Source: Paramacrobiotus metropolitanus | Lineage: Eukaryota > Tardigrada > Eutardigrada > Parachela > Macrobiotidae | DNA length: 64,000 nt | Assembly: GCF_019649055.1 (NCBI RefSeq) | Contig: NW_026570248.1 | Span: 930,001-994,000 of the forward strand | Reading direction: 5' to 3' | Shown here: positions 11,961 to 24,498 of the stretch, piece after piece | Layout of the letters: every line of letters starts with the position of its first letter | Position numbering within the stretch: position 1 is the stretch's first letter | Position numbers and translations under genes: made by a program | Notes under the pieces: generated by a model | Seen by the model: only the letters and a program-made list of their open reading frames with translations | The model's database searches: none | What the model was told of the DNA's origin: nothing

Positions 11961-14900
11961 AGTGATTTATAAGAAGGCGTTATGCTGATTTCGCGAAGGA
12001 GACGTGTGTAACCCGTTTCTGTTTGATCCAAAGAATGAACTAGTGCCTGTTTTTCTCAGTTTGAAGCCTGGGGTTTTATGCATTTAAATTTTGACTTGCA
12101 GATGTACTTTTTTGTCTTTACTTTGGGAATAAATATATTGTTGACTATTGAAAGGGTAAATTACCGAGTGCCTTTGTGTATCTTGCCATTTACAATTTTA
12201 GCTGCACGAAGCAGCTGTTTATGCCAATCGATCCCATCCAGCTGGAGCAACTTTTGGCCGATGCCTGGTTAGCTAGATTTCTCTTGACGCTGTAGGCCAT
12301 TTAATTGGTGTGGAGAAATTCGCTTTTGAAGTCCCGGACAAATTTCTGTTGAATAGGCTCTTAATCAGACTAGTTGTGTGATGTGTGTATGCAGTGTCTG
12401 TTTCTCATCCTGTTTTATCCTTAAGGAAACAATCCGACTAACGGCAATCATTACCTTGCAGGCGCGAGCCTTAGCGCTGGAAATCGCACAAGCTGTCTAC
12501 AGTACGCACGGGCATTGTGTAATCAGTTCTGTTGGTTCATGTAAATGGTTTTGAACAAGGATACGGAAATGTGCAATACGGTTGATTTGGACTACTTTAG
12601 CAGTACTGATTGACAGGATGCTTCCGGTCCTTTTACAGGTGATTTTATTGAGACTTGGTGAATATATCGCATTTCTCCTTGGCTAATCGTGCAGTTAAAA
12701 AAACAAGGCTGTACGATGTTTGCCGCTGTTTCGGCTATAAGCTGACTTCGATGCAATAAACATGCATCGTCCCCGACCATTTTGTGACCTTTGACAGATG
12801 TCAACCAGGTAAGTGACCTATTCGAAAAATACATTAAGGCGATCGCTTTTATTTCGCATACTATTTGTGGAGGAAAACTATTAAGCTTTAGTAATGAAAC
12901 AGAAATTTTCGGTCGCAAGGTGGCAGCTAGTAAGTATAAATTGTTTCTACTCGAGCTTACTGGTCCGGTACACACAATTGACAGCTAATGTTTTTACACT
13001 CTAAATATATGTTCCGGTATGAGCAGAAACAACAGCCAGGCGTCAGACCAAAAAGCCGCAGTTAAGCAAAGGTCACTTGTGAGTTTCCATATTCTTCCAG
13101 CGAAACGTGGCGTTTGGGAGAAATGTTTTATAACAGTCCATTCTATCGCTTTAAAATATTAAAACTACTGCAGCGCTAGTTTACGTAACTGTTAGAAGAG
13201 TTGATTATGCTGAATCTGAACAGTGTTTTCATTAAGGTAAGTACTGGATGTAAGTATAACGCATGTCGGGGCAGTCATGTCCTGATTCATTCCGTGGACT
13301 GTCCAAAGTGCACCCATTTTTTAAAACGAAGATTTAAAATTACAACTATGAATCAAAGCATTTTGCATGCAAGATTACGCGGGATAGCCGTGATAACATG
13401 GCTGAACATCTCAGAATATATGATGCACTTCCAATACATATGTGAGACGGCATACGTACGCCAATCGGAAGCGTGGTGCTGCGTTCGTAAGTTTTAGTTT
13501 GCAGTTATTAATTAATATTGTTATCTCCAAATGATTGCGAAGAACTTTGCAAAGGGTGATGTGCTACGAACCTCAAAGACGCCCATCTCTCTTATACAAC
13601 CCAGATTTGGCTTTTGTTGTTAAAGTAAACGTTTTACAAAAAACTGCAAAATACGAGCCGCATTTCAAGTAGCTCATCGATAGTTATATTACGGTTAAAG
13701 AAATCTGATGCATCATTTATTATGATCGCTCAATGGCGCTGGCATAAATGCTTACGCGGCACTATTGGTCAGTGTCGGTATTATTGATAATTACCAAAGA
13801 TCGTCAGTTTTCATATAAATATGTATTTGGCAAAGGTGCAAGTGGCGCGGTGTCAGAAGCGATCACTAGGGGAAACCTTGTAGTCAGTGTACATTAGAAC
13901 GATTGGTATTGTGTTACATTTGGGAATACAACAGCTGAACTGACTGATAATCGTTGCTCAACAGCACTTCTGTTTGAACCGTTCGACATGTTCTTCTTTG
14001 ACCACACTTTTTTGTACGCTTCGGTTTATTTGGCAGATACTGCTTAATATGCTTGTATTATAGTGAACGAAAGGGCATGCGGGCGAGAACGATTTGATTG
14101 AATACTACCTTCGAAAAATACTATTATAATTATAACTTTGCAGTCTGCAAAAAAACTGAGTTTCCACGACACCATATGCATATGCGCTCGGGACCATCCC
14201 TTGGTCATACAGAATGTATTAATGGGATTAATAATTTAGAAGAATTATCTAAAACTTCTGAAGGTGTTAGTAAATTGCCGGATATAATAATCGTGCGTCT
14301 CGCTTTTATTATGCTCCTTATGTAACGCACTAAAGTAGCTAGCTGTAATATTGTATACTCGCATGACAATTAATAATCATATAACCCACCATCCAATTTA
14401 TTGAATTTAAGGCATTGTATATGTACGGCACTATAGTACTTCGGAATACCTAACTAATAATCTAACCATAAGCTGACTGCTGTTAGCTGTTACCCAGCGG
14501 ATGTTTGAAATATTCTACAGAATTCAGTACTGATCTGCGTATGTTCGGAAAATGCAGTTTGATTAACCAGTGTAACTGGTCTCCTTTAGGAATTAAGTTT
14601 CGCAACGAAAATTAATATAAACAAATGCGAAGAGCGATCTTTGCTGCATGCCGATGGGCACTTAAATTTATATTCTGTATAAACTTAATGACTTTTGTTA
14701 CTGATATTCGCCCGAGTTTATGCAACAGAACGCTGAATTACTGGGATTTTGTTTGCCTTGTAATTTATCGCTTTAGCAATTTTTTCCTGATGCTACTTGA
14801 ACACTACAGCACGAAGTTTTTGGGTTTCGATTAAGTTACGGTTATTTCTTACCGATGCAAACAACTGAGTGGATGCTTCTCAATAGGCGTCATATGCATG

Positions 14901-15600
14901 TCACCCTCATAATAATTATATCTTCACGGGTTGTACCACTTGTAACTACTACGTTTATGGTAAACCGCAAGCAGCACCTCGATACTACGATACTATACAG
15001 CACTCTGTCCTGTACAGCTTCGATAATCACAACAGAAATGGACACTATTTAATGAAAACAAAGCTGCGATTATCACGGCCCGGCATTTTTAAAGTTCTGC
15101 CAAATTCGCTCAATCTGCGCGTCGATATACGTCTGTTTGTGCAGAACATGCCGCACTGGTATATGCATACTATAGAGACCAATAATAACCCATCAAGATT
15201 TAGCAACCAATCGCAAACGATTGAGCGGGTTTGCAGCTTGGTATAGTGATTAAATGAATGCATTCTATGCACGTTTTTCTGTAGAGATGGTCCTACGAAA
15301 GCGAAATTTGTTCTTATAGATTTTATCGACATTCACGCAAAAGATAAAGCGATAATTTGTTCTTTTACTTGGTAGGTGATTTGGAAATAAAACCGATTCG
15401 CACGCATGATGCCTAGAAGCCGCTGCCTGGATTAGCCGGCGTTACAGTCTTATACTGCGCCATCATCGCCAGGATTCGTGTTTAGTGGAGCGCCGGTCAA
15501 TTGGGATAAAGAACTGGTTGAAACAGTTTTCCGAAGACGACATTATTTTTTATTATTGAGCCAGGCTAGACTACGGCGTTGCATTTATTGACATAATCAA
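11961..15600. other. 3' UTR and intergenic DNA
   Basis: It follows the SLC35B4-like stop and precedes the SLC6 start. Several 65-127-codon frames exist on both strands, but none shows a domain, a splice pattern or sensible composition. No transposon ends were recognised. Confidence 0.4.
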
Positions 15601-18600
15601 ATGGTTAGCCGGAAAGGCTCTGCCAGGGCAGACGCCCTGCCGGACCAGGTGGCTCTCTCACCATGGGCCGCTAATGCCAATGGCGTATCAGATTCCAGCA
15701 GCAATGACAAATCCCCAGCACCGGTATATGACAACCAAACCACATTACCAGTGGATGATATCGGCGTGTCGGACCGGCCACAATGGGGTAACAAATGGGA
15801 GTTCATACTGTCCCATATAGGATGCTGCATTGGCTTGGGAAATGTGTGGCGGTTCCCTTATGTCTGCTACAAAAACGGCGGAGGTCAGAAGACATGACTC
15901 AGAATTGCAAACCTGAAGAGCATTTGTATAATTGCATTTGTGTAATTACAATTATGGATATTCCAAATTTATTAGGAAAATACATCATTAAGTTACGATG
16001 CTGCAATTAACGCAAAGAAAAAAGTTGTGTAGCCAAAATTAAACATACCTCGATCGCTGTCGTAAAGGTCTACGTGATTCACTTGATTGTCATACGCTCC
16101 TTTTTTACAGGTGCCTTTTTCATTCCTTATTTATTATGCCTAATAACAACTGGAGTTCCTGTAGTATTTTTGGAAATAGCCGTAGGACAGTACTTTGCTA
16201 CTGGTGGAATATCTGTTTGGGACATATCGCCTATATTTAGAGGTAACTAAAAAAAACTGAAAGTGCTTGTAGTTTGATTACTGTGAATTTATTGATCTAA
16301 AGATACTTTTTTATCGATACCTCCGACCAACAGCTGTCGAAATAGAAGTACCGATCATTATTAAATTAGCCAAGAAAGGAAAACAGAAAAAGCGGTAGTA
16401 GGAATTTGGAACTATTACAGGAATATCATGAAATTACAGAACAATTAGATATCATTTGTTTGCGTTAGGAGTTGGATACGGTACGACGCTGATGGCTGGC
16501 TGGTTAAACGTGTATTACATTGTGGTTTTGTCGTGGGGACTACTGTATTTATTTTACACCTTATATTATATCAGATACGATGTGCCTTGGAGTACCTGCG
16601 ACAATGCTTGGTAAGGGGAAAAAATTATCTAGTCTGAAAGGGTTTCGCATTATAGCTAAAAAATGTTGGTATATAATTACGATGTAACGTCAGCATTTTT
16701 GATGGTCGGATTTGGATTGTGTAACTTAGTAATGGTCTATTTACGTACGTAGCAATATTAGTATCCGAGCTTAAAGCTTTATATAAATGGCTCGTTCTTC
16801 ATTTAGGCTTTATGTAAACCAAACCGCGATTATCGATAAAGAAAGTGTAAAGGTCATAAATGAACCAGATAGAGTTCTATGCGCAGTTGGTGTTTGATCG
16901 CTCCATACCTTTAGGTGGCCGTACAATACATTAGGAAACTCACCTGCTATGCAATGCAGCATTACGTTCGGTCACAGAATTTTTTATGTACTGCACTGTT
17001 TGTATTGTATAGTGCACTGTTTAATTACGTTTATATATAGTGATCAGTTTATAGTAAATATTAACGATGCCTACCTAGTACCTAGGTAGCTGCAATCCAT
17101 GACAAGGGAAACCACGTAATTTTAGGTAATACTCATTTTTCATAGTAACAAATAATGGCCATGAGCTTGATTACGGCTTCGGGTACACCGTACAGCAGTT
17201 GTTGATTTAAATCCCTTGAGCGTGGTTTAAATGTTGATGTTTGATATTCCCTTTGACACTTCAGGAGAGCATAAGATTGCGTGTTTTTTTAATCTATACC
17301 GATTCAGCAAGAAAATTGTAAATGTATCTTTCGTTAAGGTTGCCGGTCGCGATACGTAAACTCTGTGTGTAATATTTATAAATATGATAGCAACAACGTC
17401 ACTGACAAGGGATGTGTGAAAGCACTTATACTTTTATGCGTATGGCGCTTTCATAATCTTTGGAAAATCCTCGCCGAAATACACTAAGTAGAACCATAAC
17501 TAAGAAATGAGAGATCCCGCTAGTAGCCGGCCTAAATGTGTAAATGGTGTTCTAGCACATATTATTTTAATTGCATATTCTGGTTATTTATTCAGGAATA
17601 CTCCAAACTGCTCCGTTAGCCTGTTGGAAAAATCTAACGAAACGAAGTCCTTTCTGGAAAACGTGCACAATGTCGCCGATAATGTTACACGGCCTTTTCT
17701 TAACAGACTTGAATCGGCACAACAAACTCCTGCCAATCAAAGCAAAGTCGATCCGACTACCGAATTCTGGGAGTATGTGTTTCGACTTAAGCCTCTACAA
17801 TATGCATTGATTAAGTGTAAAACACTAGCCGGACATGTGTGCATGCAGAACAATTTAATTTGTCTTGCGTTATAAATCACAACATTGATCATCGATATAA
17901 TACTCACAGGAGACAGATCTTGAAGATTTCTACTGGGATTGATGATGTTGGTGAAGTGCAGTGGCAGCTGGCAGTGACACTACTGATTATGTGGATTATT
18001 TGCTACTTTTGTGTGTGGAAAGGCGTTAAATCATCCGGAAAAGTGGGTAGCTGAGAGAGATTTTCGCCGGCCTTTACACGCCACTTAACTACTTGTAACA
18101 GGGCTCTTAAAACAACGTGTCACTTTGCACTGTAGCTTCGCTTTCTTCCACATTTGTATGGCTCTTTATAGGTGGTTTACTTCACGGCGCTATTCCCCTA
18201 TGTCATGCTCATTATCCTATTTTTTCGGGGAGTTACTCTACCGCACGCTATCGATGGGATTATATACTACCTGAAGCCGGAAATATCCAAACTCGGTGAA
18301 GCGAATGTTTGGGTGGGTGCTGTCACGCAGGTGTTCTTTTCCTACGCCATTGCACTGGGATCGTTAACAGGTTAGGAGAAACTTTAAGCGTCAATTTTGT
18401 GCTTCTCTTACCATCAAACAATTTCCGCGTAATGTGTTGTGCGACACATTCCTTGAAACTTATTCACGCATGACTCGTGGAGTTAAATAGGTTGGAAAAT
18501 ATCCTCAGAAGCTAACAATAAGTTAATGAAGTTAGGTAATAAAAACCCTTTAAAGTATAATATAAGATGGGCAACCCAAAATTGTGTTATGGCTTAATAC

Positions 18601-20335
18601 AGTTAGTGGTTTATACGCACTGGGCAGTGCTAGTTGTTTACATTACGAGTATCAAATAATCTGTAGATCTGCAGTCCACGTAACTGTAATTAACGACACT
18701 TGCCGGTATGCGGAATATTTCGAACAAAAGTCTTGCTTTTTTTCTGGAGGTGCTTTAAACAAACAGATCGGCAACTGTACCATAATACACCGTAACAATA
18801 CCGCAGTCACACTATAATACGAACTTACGAAGTTTTCGCTACAGCACTGGGAAGCTACAACAAATTCGACTACAACTGCTACAAACATTCGTTAGCATTA
18901 TGCGCGTGTGATAGTTTGACCAGCATTTTCGCCGGCTTTGTCGTGTTTTCCGTGTTGGGATTCATGGCCCACGAAATGGGAGTAGAGGTGAAAGATGTCG
19001 CCGAATCTGGTAAGACAACCTACAGTCGTATTTCATATACCTGCACTGCCTAAGTTCCTCTGTTTCATTCATTCATATTTCATATATTCGTCTGAATATA
19101 AATTAACTTTGAATTCTGTTTAATAGGTCCCGGCTTAGCATTTATTGCATATCCCAAAGCTGCCGCACAGATGCCAGTTGGTGCACTGTGGGCTATCCTG
19201 TTTTTCCTGATGTTGTTGTTCCTCGGAATGGACAGTCAAGTAAAAAATATTTTTACTGACCGGATTCGATTTTCATTTTCTAATATTTGGTAAAATCAAT
19301 GGTAGTTCGTCACAATGGAAGGCTTCTTCACGGCGGTTATGGATGCCTATCCAAAGTGGTTTCGCAAAAAGTACTCTAAGGAAGGTTTTATCGCTGTGTG
19401 CTGCGTGATTTGGTTTTTCCTTGGATTTTTCCTAATCACAAGGGTAAGGTGGGCTTGAAACGCACTATATCATTATTTAGGGTGCGATTGATCATTATTT
19501 GTTACACAAATAACACATAATATTATCTGCTGATACACGACCCAATAGCGGATACCTTCCATTAATGCCATTATACCACTACTCGTACAGTAATTAATTA
19601 TTTACACGCGCTATGCCGGGAATATCTATATGACATCTCATACTTATTAATTGCAACGTTGAATTTCAGCACTACCCACACGCGCATCTAATTGTTGTTC
19701 CTTTTAATTTTTTAACGCAGGGCGGAATGTACGTTTTTGAACTGATGGACACTTTCGCTGCCAGTGGAGTGGCGCTGCTATGGTTCGCCTTTTGGGAATG
19801 CACCTGCGTAGGGTGGTTCTATGGCGCAGATCGCTTTTACGAAGATATTTCACGGATGCTGGGATACTCAATTAATCCCTGGATGAAGTTTTGTTGGAAA
19901 TATGCTGGACCGTTTTTCACATCTGTGAGACACTGGTTTTTGGGCACTCTCTAAAAATTTGGATCGATAAGGAAACATTCTTATTTTTAGTTTATCATGA
20001 TTTTCGCGATCGTGATGAATGAGCCACTGCGCTACAATCGCGTCTACCTGTATCCTGACTGGGCGCAGGCCCTTTGCTGGGTGCTGGCCGGTTCATCCAT
20101 GGTGGCGGTGCCCATATATGCAATCTACAGGTTGTCAAGAGAAACGGGCACACTGCGAGAGGTCAGTTTTAAAACGTTTTATCTGTTAATGGCTGTTTTT
20201 TGTTTGCGCACTTTTACCATCTTACAGCGATTTCAAAAATCCATAAAATCTGTCATCAAATTACGACCAGAAGCAGTTCGAATGATACGGAAAGACCCGC
20301 TTTTACCACAAGGAATCAACGGAAGAAGCAGCTGA
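15601..20335 (+). CDS. SLC6 Na+/Cl- symporter, creatine/taurine-like
   Basis: Plasma-membrane carrier using Na+ and Cl- gradients to import a small zwitterion. Twelve exons join in frame (15,601-15,883; 16,111-16,242; 16,469-16,610; 17,596-17,772; 17,910-18,042; 18,172-18,370; 18,845-19,009; 19,127-19,239; 19,306-19,443; 19,721-19,924; 19,991-20,161; 20,228-20,335), giving about 654 residues. Span 1 has [12 protein letters not shown] with the Gly found in amino-acid/GABA-type carriers in place of the monoamine Asp. The large second loop has four sequons (NCS, NET, NVT, NQS) and EFWER. Later come [74 protein letters not shown] and YGADRF-DI. These last features resemble creatine and taurine carriers (SLC6A8/A6) more than GAT1. 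Substrate is inferred. AATAAA occurs at 20,369 and 20,405. Confidence 0.93.
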
Positions 20336-20967
20336 ATGGCACACAGAATTTTTGTGTAAATATGGCCAAATAAAAATGTAACGCATTGCTAGATGATTGG
20401 TTGTAATAAAGTTTTTACGATGTTTGATTGTTCAGAAATACTTTATACTTGCTACACCCGGTCTACTATCGTTTCTGTTTGCTAGCAACCTTAAAATTAT
20501 TAATGTTCCTCAAAATAACACCAGACGTGTTGTACCGTTGTAAGTGGCATATTTCCTTAAATTTTATCGCTGGTCGCGCATATTTGATTTTGTTATGCAT
20601 TCATACGGTTGCATGGTACGGCGGCATCTTCGACTTGATAGCCATAAATATAATACTGGATATGGAATGTGTAACTGTACATTTTAACAAATTAAAAAGG
20701 AAACTCATGAGATTATGTTAGAAAGTTAGAAAATTAATGTACGTACTTAACAGTTTAGTGTATCGTGAACGAATAATCTCACGTACCGTAACACCGCAGT
20801 GTTTTCGGTAAAAAGAGTGAAAAATTTGTGACTTTAATAAGGCTTACTTAAGCCTTCCTATAATCGTGAAAGAAGTCACAGCAATCCAAAACTTCTATCA
20901 CTAAGAACTGCTATCACAAAATACTTTATAATTAAATATGTGTTTATTTAATCTACGAAGTTCAATA
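20336..20967. other. 3' UTR and intergenic DNA
   Basis: Contains the two AATAAA signals of the SLC6 gene at its start. A 97-codon frame at 20,428-20,721 is Leu/Ile/Tyr-rich with no recognisable features and is not called as a gene. Confidence 0.4.
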
Positions 20968-21920
20968 CCGGGTGGCTGAACAAAATGGCGGTCTCGGATT
21001 TTCGTTTGTCTCTTGCGGGGCAGTTGTCGCACCGCGAACTGCTTAAGTTCATTCGATAGAGAATTCATTCAACTACAAAAATCAGCAAAGCGTTCCTAAA
21101 AATGTTTAGTCGTCCTCACTTGCTCTGGAGCCATTTGAAATCGGGGGAAAATTTTTCGTGTCCCAGGTTTCAAAACCCAGAATCTCGTAGCACTGCCTTC
21201 TCGTAAGTACTTTTTGAAAAATCTCCAGTGTTTTATCTAGAGCATGACGTCTACTTTGATTATAAAAAAAGTTGTAGACATCGTGCTTTCCCAGGAAGAG
21301 TTATGCAGTCAGGACAGTTTGTAACTTTCGAAAAATGCTGGTTTTAATTTATTTTTTAAGAGTATTTTTAATCTAAATTTTGGCCGCAATAAGGACTGCA
21401 CCAAAAATGCCGGTTTTAGCTTTTACAGTAGCTAATGTATTGCGTGCAGATGCACTGTTGAACCTGATAAACTTCTGAAGGGTTGGCAGAAATTTACTAC
21501 CAAAAATCCCTGCTTACGAATTTCATGAAAATTGTCCCGTGCCTAATCGCCGCCATTCCGTGTATTGGCCAAACATGGTTACTAGAATACAACAGTTCTT
21601 GACATAAAAAAAAACTAGAGACCACCCCTCAACCCGAAACAGCAACGTAAGTTACATTACGGCTCTTTGCTGAACAACAGCAATTTTTACTTTATAATAA
21701 GGTAATTTCAGATTTCCGTCTTCAGGACATCATTAAAACCTGCCCAATTTTTAAAAATAATTCAAGATAAAATTAAACCTCTGCCTTATGTAATCCGAGT
21801 TTAATTTTTGTATGCGGTAAACTTTGCTCTTTCGAATGAAATTAAGGTTATGGCAATCGAATATTTGACGGACCCAGTGCGACGGTTCAAATGAGACCGC
21901 CATTTTGTTCAGCCACCCGG
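20968..21920. mobile_element. MITE, perfect 28-bp TIRs, TA target
   Basis: A 953-bp segment starts CCGGGTGGCTGAACAAAATG (20,968-20,995 in full) and ends with the exact reverse complement (21,893-21,920); all 28 bases match. It is flanked by TA on both sides (20,966-20,967 and 21,921-21,922), the target duplication of Tc1/mariner-type elements. There is no transposase frame inside, so it is non-autonomous. Perfect ends suggest recent movement. Superfamily is inferred only from the TA duplication. Confidence 0.88.
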
Positions 21921-22378
21921 TATATAACGAAATAGATAGTTCAATAATGAACTATTTCTTTCGTTACTGAACTTCAATATTGAACCACTTCAGTCAAAAA
22001 TACTTTATAGATACTGCTCTAAGAAGTAGACTCTAGAAAATAAACTGATTTTCCATTACAGTAAATAACTACACACACTGTGCTGGTGTGGTAAGACTAC
22101 GGTTGATGACAAGTTGACCCTCGGAAAAGCACGCTCGCAAATAATAACAGCAACCACAACGGTTTATCATTAAGTCTGTTGTAATATTTATAATTTTGTG
22201 CTTTAATGCCCCTTACAAGATTGCTTGTCATGAACGAGGAAACAAATGTATACTGTGATCTGCAAGGCCGCCCATTCGAGTCGGCCACCCAATTTGCCGT
22301 TCTCGGACTTGGCCTGAGAACGGCAACATTTGAACCAGAAGTGATAAGGGGTCATCTGAAGACTGCATTCGAAGCCAT

Positions 22379-22740
22379 TGACGGAGAGATCAGTACGATA
22401 GGAATAATTACCGTAAATAATCTATCCTACCGACCTAACTCAACGACAGAGAATGAGCTAATATCTCAATGTGGCATAGCTAAGTCTACGAATCTACGCG
22501 AAGCGAGACTGCATCTCCGACGATATTTTAATTAGAAACTCCGATCACTGCCAAACTCATAATGAGAGAACTGATCCTCAAAGTACTGCCACTCACGGAC
22601 TTATATAGACACGGCGCATCCGTGTAGAAACAACCAAAAGTAAATCCGAACACAAAAGAGAAAGATCGAGAAAGTACAGCGAATAATAGAAAGTACGAGT
22701 CAAGCCGTCACTTTACGTACTGTACTGCTATATTCCGTCA
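22379..22740 (-). repeat. 3' LTR (left copy)
   Basis: 362 bp, beginning TGACGGAG and ending TTCCGTCA on the plus strand. It is identical to the right copy except for one substitution and one extra base near 22,680-22,696. It is directly preceded by CCAT, one copy of the target duplication. Confidence 0.96.
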
Positions 22741-22751
22741 CCCCCGCAAAC
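22741..22751 (-). other. Candidate polypurine tract
   Basis: On the minus strand GTTTGCGGGGG abuts the 3' LTR, where plus-strand DNA priming occurs in LTR elements. The same GTTTGCGGGGG word recurs twice inside the pol-like frame, near 29,174 and 29,241. Confidence 0.55.
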
Positions 22752-23134
22752 GGCTTTTGGGGAACCCAACACAAAAAGAACCGAAAAGAAAAGCAAAAAC
22801 AGGAATAAAAACTGAACGAGTTCTCATGCTCACGACTGGGCAAAGGCGGGCAAGTCCATCCTCCGTCCACGAACGAATGACTGATCCTCCTCCAAGGGTG
22901 ACTGAATGAGATGGAAAGTGAGGAGAGGATCCTGGACGGGATGGAGATTGAGCGTAGGCAAGAAGGCAGGAAGACTGAGTAGGGCAGAACGGCAGTCGGA
23001 GTACACACAAACAGGAAAATCGTCGGAGTAAAATAAACTTTAGGTTTTTAAGTGGCAAAATTAAATTAAATTAAGGTAAATCGCCGATGAAAAATTAACG
23101 CAAAAAACATCCGCGATGGAAAATCGCTACACAA

Positions 23135-23848
23135 AGATTGTAGTCGCTACACAGTCACGGTATACGGTCCGGTAAACGATACGGTGGGACACCGTATCGT
23201 TAACACCTCAGAGCTGTCGCACTCATCGCAAACGGTGTACGATACATACAGCCGAGTCATGCTTTCGTGAAAGAAACGTGAAAAGTTTCAATCAGCCTTG
23301 GCACTTTGTATGAGATAAACCGCGTCATATTAAAACTAAAATTCCAGATTATTTTTCGATATCAGAACATCCAAATTTGAGCGCCAGTGAACGTGTCTAG
23401 GAGCATTTTTTAATTAACACAGAAGTCTACGGAGTCTGAGTCAACAGCTTGCGCAGAGCTCCAACTGCTCCGTAAGCTTAGCATGGTAAACGCAAATGGC
23501 TGTAGAATCGTGAATTTTGGATAAACCGCTCCACTTGGTATCAAAAACTTCAAATAATTTCATCCTTCTTTTGATTTACTTTGCTGGTTAATCAAGAATA
23601 CTTAGAGCTTACTCTACCAATTCAAAACTTCCGTGTTTTGGCAAGTGCAGCCGTTGTTATGGAGGCCACCGCCACCATGAGTGGTTGCTATATCGCTGAG
23701 CACAACGGTATGCTCGACGATATCTGAGCCTTTACCGTCAATCCTATCGTCAAACGGTCCGGTAAGGTACGCTGTGATGATGCAAGAGCCTATCGTATAT
23801 CGTACCGTCTATCGTAAGCCTTTTTGTGCGTGCGACTACAATCTAATA
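23135..23848. mobile_element. Small MITE-like element inside the LTR element
   Basis: Its left end, GATTGTAGTCGC near 23,137, is matched by its reverse complement, GCGACTACAATC near 23,848. Inside each end are related words built from CGATA and CGGTCCGGTA, and a local hairpin lies at about 23,166-23,210. No coding frame. No clear target duplication was found, so exact ends are uncertain. Confidence 0.5.
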
Positions 23849-24498
23849 AAAAAGAAAACACCACTTTGCGAAACACAGTCAAACGCAGGTAGTCAGCATT
23901 GCAACTCGAGGCGGTTACCAAAGCGACTTTCGTAGCAGCGTACAATCACCATATGAAAGGGCCTAGACTCCAACTCTGACTCTGATTCTGACCACTCAAA
24001 CTCTGACTCTGACTACTCAAAGTCTGACTCTGACTCTGAAGATTTCTTAGGTTTCTTAATAATTAATTAATGTTTATTGTCCTTTGCACGGAGCAGTTGC
24101 TCCCTCTAGGCTACAGACAGCAGAAGTCTAACAACAAAATAATAAAAACATTGAAGCGTGTAGTCACAATCAACAACATCAGCCAAAACAGTTAGCAGCA
24201 GTAACATTAGATGCATACAAGCGGAAGTAAACATTTTTATGTTGGTTGCGAACTTGCGATAAGTTGACGCTATGGTGGAAAACAAAATGGAAGGGAGACG
24301 ATCGCGCTGGGGTCGATGCATAAAACCAAAACCCACGTGTAGTTAAATTTTTAAGTACTCAGAAAGATTTTCAAAAGAAATCGTGGGAAAAAAGGAAAGC
24401 AAGGACACTTGCGCACGTAATCGCCTTTCTGTACTTTTCAACTAAATCGCAACCACATTAAATAGCCTACTGACACTATCTACTGTAATCATGCCGGT

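Noticed and set aside
20428-20721. 97-codon plus frame downstream of SLC6
   Set aside because: No start context, no domain, AT-driven Leu/Ile/Tyr composition, and it lies after the polyadenylation signals.
22206-22535. 109-codon frame reading from host sequence into the left LTR
   Set aside because: The second half is LTR sequence, also found as the end of the frame at 31,868-32,089; the genuine host part stops at 22,378.
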